From Schlegelella aquatica (lineage in GTDB: Bacteria > Pseudomonadota > Gammaproteobacteria > Burkholderiales > Burkholderiaceae_C), in contig NZ_CP110257.1 in NCBI RefSeq assembly GCF_026013905.1, positions 1,302,001-1,366,000 of the forward strand: a DNA stretch of 64,000 nucleotides. The letters are read 5' to 3'. The notes under the pieces are model-generated. The model was given only the letters and a program-made list of their open reading frames with translations. It was not told the DNA's origin and searched no databases. Both the position numbers and the translations under genes were made by a program. Positions 59,753 to 64,000 of the stretch are shown here, one piece after another. The first letter of the stretch is position 1, and every line of letters begins with the position of its first letter.

Positions 59753-61015
59753 ATGATGGCGAGCAAAGTGATCGTGGCAGGGCCGGATCTGCGGGCACTC
59801 GAGGCCCTGACCCGAGACATGCAGGACGTGGGCATTCACGTCCTTGGTGCAGACGATGGATGCAACCTGGTGCGCGAGTGCATCAGGCTGGCGCCCGAGG
59901 CCCTGGTGTGGTGGGAGGACTGGCTCACCGTGCGCAGCCTCGACCACTTGCGCTTGCTCGCGCAGACCCACCCGCTGCCCACCCTGGTCTACACGCTCGA
60001 AGATGACGTGCGCCGATTGGAGGCCGCCGTGGAGGCGGGCGTGCAGGGGTATGTGGTCAACGGCTATGCGAGCGCGCGCCTGCGCAGCGACCTCGCCGCC
60101 GCCTGCGCGCGCTTCCGCAGGGAGCATGCGCTGCTGCGCGCGCTCGAGGAGCTGTCGCACAAGCACGAGGAGCGCAAGCTCATCGACCGCGCCAAAGGCG
60201 TGTTGATGCGCGCCACGCAGATGTCGGAGGAGGAGGCGTTCCGCTGGTTGCGCACCGCTTCCATGAGGCAGCACCGGCGTGTCGGCCAGGTCTCGCGGGT
60301 GCTGGTCGAAGCCGCCGCCCGCGCGCACGCCATCAACCGGGCAGGGCTGCTGCGGATGCTCTCTCAACGGTACGTGCTGGTGAGCGCCGCCGGGTGCGCC
60401 GGCGCATGTGTGGTCGCGCAAGGCGCCCTGCAAACGGTGACCGACACCGTCGCGCAGGTGCTGTCGGAGCTGCAGCGCTCCGAGGTGGTCCACCCGTACG
60501 GGGACCTCGTCGGAGCCGCGGCCGAGCAGTGGGCCCGGGTCGTCGCGGTGCAAGGACAGGGGGCGGACCATTGGTCCGAGCTTGACGAGGCGGCCGAGCG
60601 GCTGCTGGAGGCCGCCGAGCGCTTGACCGGCTGCCTGGAGGCTGCCTGGCCGGAAGGGCGTTTGAACGTCGTCAACCTGTGCGCGCGGCAACGCATGCTG
60701 GCGCAGCGCTATGGCAAGCACATGGCGCTGGCCGCGCTCGGCCACACCGATGCGGTCGCCGCCGCTGCTGCCGCCGCCCCCACGCGGGCGCAGTTCGAAG
60801 CGGCTCTCGAGGCGCTGCGGCACACGCCCCTGACCTCTGAGCGCGTGCGCGAGCTGCTGGCCCAGGCGGCCCGGACCTGGCGAGTGCTGCTCGCCGCCTG
60901 CCACGGCAGCCCTCCAGCCTGGGACGGCCTGATGGGCGCCGCCGACGAGCTGGTGTGCGTGTTCGATGCGCTGACGCAACAGTACGAACAGGAGGTGCAC
61001 CGGCTCATCGGCTGA
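59753..61015 (+). CDS. Nitrate-responsive antiterminator: pseudo-receiver, ANTAR and PilJ-like sensor
   Basis: A 420-residue regulator from ATG 59753 (MMASKVIVAGP). Residues 5-118 form a receiver-like domain in which the usual phosphorylated Asp is replaced (PEALVWWEDWL), so it is probably not phosphorylated. Residues about 131-191 are an ANTAR domain (RKLIDRAKGVLMRATQMSEEEAFRWLR). Residues about 194-420 contain two PilJ/NarX-P-box-like segments, INRAGLLRMLSQRY and VNLCARQRMLAQRY, typical of nitrate-sensing helical domains. It faces the nitrate operon and very likely binds the two-hairpin leader. The domain order differs from Klebsiella NasR, where the sensor comes first. Confidence 0.88.
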   Translation: MMASKVIVAGPDLRALEALTRDMQDVGIHVLGADDGCNLVRECIRLAPEALVWWEDWLTVRSLDHLRLLAQTHPLPTLVYTLEDDVRRLEAAVEAGVQGYVVNGYASARLRSDLAAACARFRREHALLRALEELSHKHEERKLIDRAKGVLMRATQMSEEEAFRWLRTASMRQHRRVGQVSRVLVEAAARAHAINRAGLLRMLSQRYVLVSAAGCAGACVVAQGALQTVTDTVAQVLSELQRSEVVHPYGDLVGAAAEQWARVVAVQGQGADHWSELDEAAERLLEAAERLTGCLEAAWPEGRLNVVNLCARQRMLAQRYGKHMALAALGHTDAVAAAAAAAPTRAQFEAALEALRHTPLTSERVRELLAQAARTWRVLLAACHGSPPAWDGLMGAADELVCVFDALTQQYEQEVHRLIG

Positions 61016-61169
61016 AGGACGGGCGGCCGCTTCCCGTCCCTCGCGCATCCCGCACTCGGGGGGCGTGCATCAAATGGGGGGGCGCGTGGTGAACGCGTTC
61101 CAGCCCCATGAAAGGCAGTTCGCGCCACAATCGCGGGGTGCGCCCCCGCGACGGGCGCCCCTCGAACCG

Positions 61170-62201
61170 ATGAGCCCTTCCTCCTCCGACCCACAAGCTG
61201 CCGACCCGATGGAGCCCTTGCGACCTGGCCTCACCGTCGACGAGGCGGCGGCCTGTCTGCGTCCTGTGCTGGACCACTTCGGCGAGGGCTTCGTCGTCAA
61301 GGATGCCGAGGGCCGCTACCTGTATGCCAATGCCGCGGCCGCCCGCATGCTCGGGCGGTCGGTGCAAGAGGTCGTCGGGCGGTGCGACGAGGAATTGCTC
61401 GATGCCGCGACGGCGGCGTCGCTGCGCGCCGGCGACCAGGCCGCGCGCTTGCAGTCACGCCCTCTGTACCGAGACGAACGCCTGCCCGGTGGCGACGAGG
61501 GCGTGATCGAGCTGCAGACGCTCAGGTACTGCGCGCCCGGCGCCGCCGACCCCGCCGCGGCACCCGTGTGTGCGCTGTGGACGGACGTCACCCAGGTGCG
61601 GCGCCTGCAGGCCCAGTTGCGCCACGCCCTCGAGCAGCTCGAGCTCCAGCAGCGTCAGAACGAGGAGCTGCGGCAGGAACTGCAGGACCAGCCGGTGCGC
61701 GATCCCGTCAGCGGTGTGTACAACCGGCACCACTTCGAGGAGCAGCTGCGCCGCGAGATCGACCTGTCGCTGCGCGAGAACCGCGAGTTCGCGCTGGTGG
61801 CCATCCGCATCGACCGCTACGGTGAGCTCATCGCGCGGCTCGGCGCTGCGGCGGGCGAGCGCGTGCTGCAGGCCCTGGGTCGCTTGCTGCGCGGCAACAC
61901 CCGGGTGATGGACGCGCCCTGTCGCCTGGGCGAGGAGCGCTTTGCCGTGCTCCTGTCCGGGGTGGGGCTGGCCACGGCCCACGCCCGCATGGAAAGCGTG
62001 CGCCGCCAGTGCGAGGCGCAGATGGTGCTGCTGGAGGGCAGCGAACTGCGCTTCACCGTCTCGATGGGCGTGGCGAGCTTTCCCCATACCGCGCAGGACC
62101 GCCAGGCTTTGCTCGCAGCGGCCGAGGCGGCGTTGGCACGCGCGGGCGAGCGCGGGGGCAACTGCACCCTGCCTGCGCCGATCGCGCTCGATCCGCGCTG
62201 A
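61170..62201 (+). CDS. PAS-GGDEF protein with degenerate GGDEF motif
   Basis: A 343-residue protein from ATG 61170. Residues about 30-140 form a PAS-like sensor domain (FVVKDAEGRYLYANAAAARMLG), followed by a coiled coil (LQLEQLELQQRQNEELRQELQ-type) and a diguanylate-cyclase fold starting DPVSGVYNRHHFEEQL. The active-site loop reads RLGEERFAVLL, where GGDEF has become GEERF, so cyclase activity is doubtful; it may bind c-di-GMP or act as a sensor or scaffold. The stop codon sits in TGATCA shared with the convergent TSUP gene. Confidence 0.85.
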   Translation: MSPSSSDPQAADPMEPLRPGLTVDEAAACLRPVLDHFGEGFVVKDAEGRYLYANAAAARMLGRSVQEVVGRCDEELLDAATAASLRAGDQAARLQSRPLYRDERLPGGDEGVIELQTLRYCAPGAADPAAAPVCALWTDVTQVRRLQAQLRHALEQLELQQRQNEELRQELQDQPVRDPVSGVYNRHHFEEQLRREIDLSLRENREFALVAIRIDRYGELIARLGAAAGERVLQALGRLLRGNTRVMDAPCRLGEERFAVLLSGVGLATAHARMESVRRQCEAQMVLLEGSELRFTVSMGVASFPHTAQDRQALLAAAEAALARAGERGGNCTLPAPIALDPR

Positions 62202-63008
62202 TCAGGCCAACGCCTTGTAGAGCATGTAGGCTGCCAGCCCGTAGAGCAGCAGCGCGAACACGCGCTTGAGTTGCCGCACGTTCATCGCATGCGCGACGCG
62301 GGCGCCGAAGGGGGCGGTGAGCACGCTGGCGCTCGCGATCACCGCCAGCGCCGGCAGGTAGAGGTAGCCGAGCGCGCCCGGCAGCGGAGCCGGCACCGAC
62401 CAACCCCCCACCACGTAGCCCACCGTATTGGCCAGGGCGATCGGGAAGCCCAGCGCGGCGCTCGTCGCCACCGCGTTGTGCATTGCCACGTTGCACCAGG
62501 TCATGAACGGCACCGACACGAACCCGCCGCCGGCGCCGACCAGCCCGGAGACGAAGCCGATGCCGCCGCCCGCAACCCATTGCCCCGCCATGCCGGGCAT
62601 CTGGCGCGCAGGGGCGGGCTTCTTGTCCAGCAGCATCTGCGTGGCCGAAAAGCCGACGAAGGCCGCGAAGACGAGCGCCAGCCACTGGCCCTTGAGCACC
62701 GCGAAGACACCGGCGCCGGCGAGCAGGCCGCCGATGACGATGCCCGGCGCCAGGCCGCGCACGATGTCCCATCGCACCGCCCCGCGCTTGTGATGGGCAC
62801 GCACGCTGGAGAGCGAGGTGAACAAGATGGTGGCCATCGAGGTGGCAATCGCCATCTTCACCGCCAGCCCGTCCGGCACCCCTCGGTGCGAGAGGATGAA
62901 CGTCATGAACGGCACGAGCAGCATGCCGCCCCCGATACCGAGCAGCCCCGCCAGGAACCCCGTGCAGGAGCCGAGCAGGAGCAGTTCCGCGATGAGTTGA
63001 AACTCCAT
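62202..63008 (-). CDS. TSUP-family (TauE/SafE-type) sulfite/sulfonate exporter
   Basis: A 268-residue membrane protein from ATG 63008, with about eight helices. It has the two TSUP repeats: GFLAGLLGIGGGMLLVPFM in the first half and GFVSGLVGAGGGFVSVPFM in the second. Family members export sulfite, sulfonates or sulfur intermediates, or are of unknown function. The stop codon is adjacent to that of the PAS-GGDEF gene, and the start follows the EVE gene by two bases. Confidence 0.9.
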   Translation of the reverse strand: MEFQLIAELLLLGSCTGFLAGLLGIGGGMLLVPFMTFILSHRGVPDGLAVKMAIATSMATILFTSLSSVRAHHKRGAVRWDIVRGLAPGIVIGGLLAGAGVFAVLKGQWLALVFAAFVGFSATQMLLDKKPAPARQMPGMAGQWVAGGGIGFVSGLVGAGGGFVSVPFMTWCNVAMHNAVATSAALGFPIALANTVGYVVGGWSVPAPLPGALGYLYLPALAVIASASVLTAPFGARVAHAMNVRQLKRVFALLLYGLAAYMLYKALA

Positions 63009-63010
63009 GG

Positions 63011-63481
63011 TCAAGCGATCGATTCAAGGGCCGTGAGCACCCGCCGCCACTGGTCGGGCGTCACGGGCGTGATCGAAAGCCGGTTGGCCGGCTTGAGGAC
63101 GAGCAGATCCGCGAGTTCGGGCCGCTCGCGCATGTCCTTGAGGCAGAGCAGCCGGGTCTTGCGCACCAGGCGCACATCGACGAGCCACCAGCGCGGCGCC
63201 TCAGGCGATGCCTTCGGATCGTGGTAGCGGCTGGCGGGATCGAACTGGGTCGGATCGGGATAGGGCGCGGACGCGACCTCCGCGAGACCGGCAATGCCGG
63301 GCTGCGCGCACGAGGAGTGATAGAACAACACGCCGTCGCCCACGCGCATCGCATCGCGCATGAAGTTGCGGGCCTGGTAGTTGCGCACCCCGGTCCAGGG
63401 CACCGTCTGGTTCGGCAGGCGCGCCAAGTCATCGATCGAGCACTCGTCGGGCTCGCTTTTCATCAACCAGTAGGAGGGCAT
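63011..63481 (-). CDS. EVE-domain protein
   Basis: A 156-residue protein starting MPSYWLMKSEPDECSIDDL and containing WTGVRNYQARNFMRDAMRVGDGVLFYHSS and WWLVDVRLV, the hallmark of EVE/PUA-like domains, which bind modified nucleobases in RNA or DNA. Stand-alone EVE proteins in proteobacteria are usually near zapA and 6S RNA, as here. The start ATG 63481 matches the family; an upstream start adds non-family residues. Confidence 0.93.
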   Translation of the reverse strand: MPSYWLMKSEPDECSIDDLARLPNQTVPWTGVRNYQARNFMRDAMRVGDGVLFYHSSCAQPGIAGLAEVASAPYPDPTQFDPASRYHDPKASPEAPRWWLVDVRLVRKTRLLCLKDMRERPELADLLVLKPANRLSITPVTPDQWRRVLTALESIA

Positions 63482-63581
63482 AGAGAAGGCGTTGCGCGAC
63501 ACACGGCGGCGGGCGCCGGGCGCAGAAGCCATCGTGAAGGCAAAGGTGTCCGCCACGGACCGGGAGCCGCATTCCTGAACC

Positions 63582-63743
63582 CAGGGGATTCAGGTGGGCG
63601 AGGTCAGTCCGGCTTCGGGTTCATCTGACGCGAGACGATCGCACCAGCCGGACGATCTTCCAAGCCCTAGCTCCAAGAGCATCGGTTCAAGGAAATATAA
63701 AACTCCCGCGAACGCGACGGACGACCCCATTCTACGGCCCCTG
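63582..63743 (-). ncRNA. ssrS: Probable 6S RNA (SsrS)
   Basis: The gap downstream of zapA lacks a gene but is placed exactly as 6S RNA is in many proteobacteria (zapA-ssrS). On the minus strand the ends can pair: CAGGGG (63743-63738) with CCCCTG (63587-63582), and GGTC-G-TCCG (63726-63718) with CGGA-CT-GACC (63611-63602). The enclosed stretch includes a long internal loop with TTTTATATTTCCTTGAACC, resembling the central bubble region. The span, about 160 nt, fits. Boundaries are approximate and no profile search was possible. Confidence 0.55.
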
Positions 63744-63750
63744 TGCTGCT

Positions 63751-64000
63751 TCAAATGAGTTGCCCGTCCTGTCCTAGGGCTTCGTCGAGCCGCCGGATCA
63801 AGCCGTGCAGATCTGTGCTTGACCCTGGGGCGCTGCCACGGTCGTCTTGCAGCACGGCAGCGTTCACCGCGGGCGCCAGCGGCTGCTTCTCGGCCAGCTC
63901 ATAGGCGATGTTGAGCGCCGCGAGCACGGCGATGCGCTCGCGCGCCTTGACCTTGCCCGCATCGCGGATGGCGCACATCTCGCGGTCCACGACGTTCACC
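63751..64000 (-). CDS. zapA: Cell division protein ZapA, 5' end cut by the window edge
   Basis: The visible 82 C-terminal residues read NVVDREMCAIRDAGKVKARERIAVLAALNIAYELAEKQ, the conserved ZapA helix, then a variable tail and a coiled-coil end. ZapA stabilises FtsZ bundles at the division site. The GTG at 63999 is internal, since the family has about 25 more residues upstream. The stop is followed by the probable 6S RNA. Confidence 0.9.
   Translation of the reverse strand, partial: VNVVDREMCAIRDAGKVKARERIAVLAALNIAYELAEKQPLAPAVNAAVLQDDRGSAPGSSTDLHGLIRRLDEALGQDGQLI

Overview
The window is a chromosomal segment of a high-GC betaproteobacterium. I infer Burkholderiales, probably in or near the Comamonadaceae / Rubrivivax-Leptothrix-Caldimonas group. 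The reasons are the GC-rich codon use, a Bug-type tricarboxylate receptor, the pyrG-kdsA-eno-ftsB order, paired PA2778/PA2779-family genes, rpsU-yqeY, and an MFS/NirBD/NasA nitrate cluster with ybiB and cobA. Genes are dense on both strands. I found no tRNA, rRNA, insertion sequence, phage or CRISPR array. The window cuts a gene at each end: an FtsX-type permease on the left and zapA on the right.

Layout. 1-6290 (minus): MFS exporter, miaA, an ABC ATPase, a diiron/metallo-beta-lactamase-fold protein and a large FtsX permease. 6602-8061 (plus): the PA2779/PA2778 envelope pair. 8074-16713: pseudouridine synthase, lipoprotein hydrolase, mutL, dedA, amiC, tsaE, queG and an AEC carrier. 16912-22121 (mostly plus): Bug receptor, xerD, marC-family gene, DUF455, gamma carbonic anhydrase and hslO. 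22147-23531: an NR kinase-like ATPase with pnuC. 23611-28117 (minus): ftsB, eno, DUF1330, kdsA and pyrG. 28229-32778 (minus): hydrolase, mutS and suhB, with trmJ divergent. 34035-35951: a beta-helix lipoprotein between trmJ and cysE. 36965-39637: mogA, darP and pmbA. 39815-46222: three tandem TRAP binding proteins facing a dctQM permease operon. 46428-50073: small phosphatase-like protein, yqeY, rpsU, a flavoprotein and a LysE exporter. 50078-61015: the assimilatory nitrate cluster. 61170-64000: a degenerate GGDEF protein, a TSUP carrier, an EVE protein, probable 6S RNA and zapA.

The most interesting part is the nitrate cluster. The order on the minus strand is nitrate transporter, nirB, nirD, nasA, ybiB, cobA. 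A divergent regulator joins a pseudo-receiver, an ANTAR RNA-binding domain and a PilJ-like helical sensor. Between the regulator and the operon I read a near-perfect sigma-54 promoter. Only a few bases after its predicted start lie two hairpins, each with a six-base loop having A at position 1 and G at position 4. That matches the known ANTAR target, so NtrC/sigma-54 initiation plus nitrate-controlled antitermination is strongly suggested.

The whole nirD-nasA gap consists of tandem 145/147-bp repeats. Each repeat carries a copy of the nasA start region and encodes small Cys-containing peptides whose stop codons overlap the next start. I am not aware of a described equivalent.
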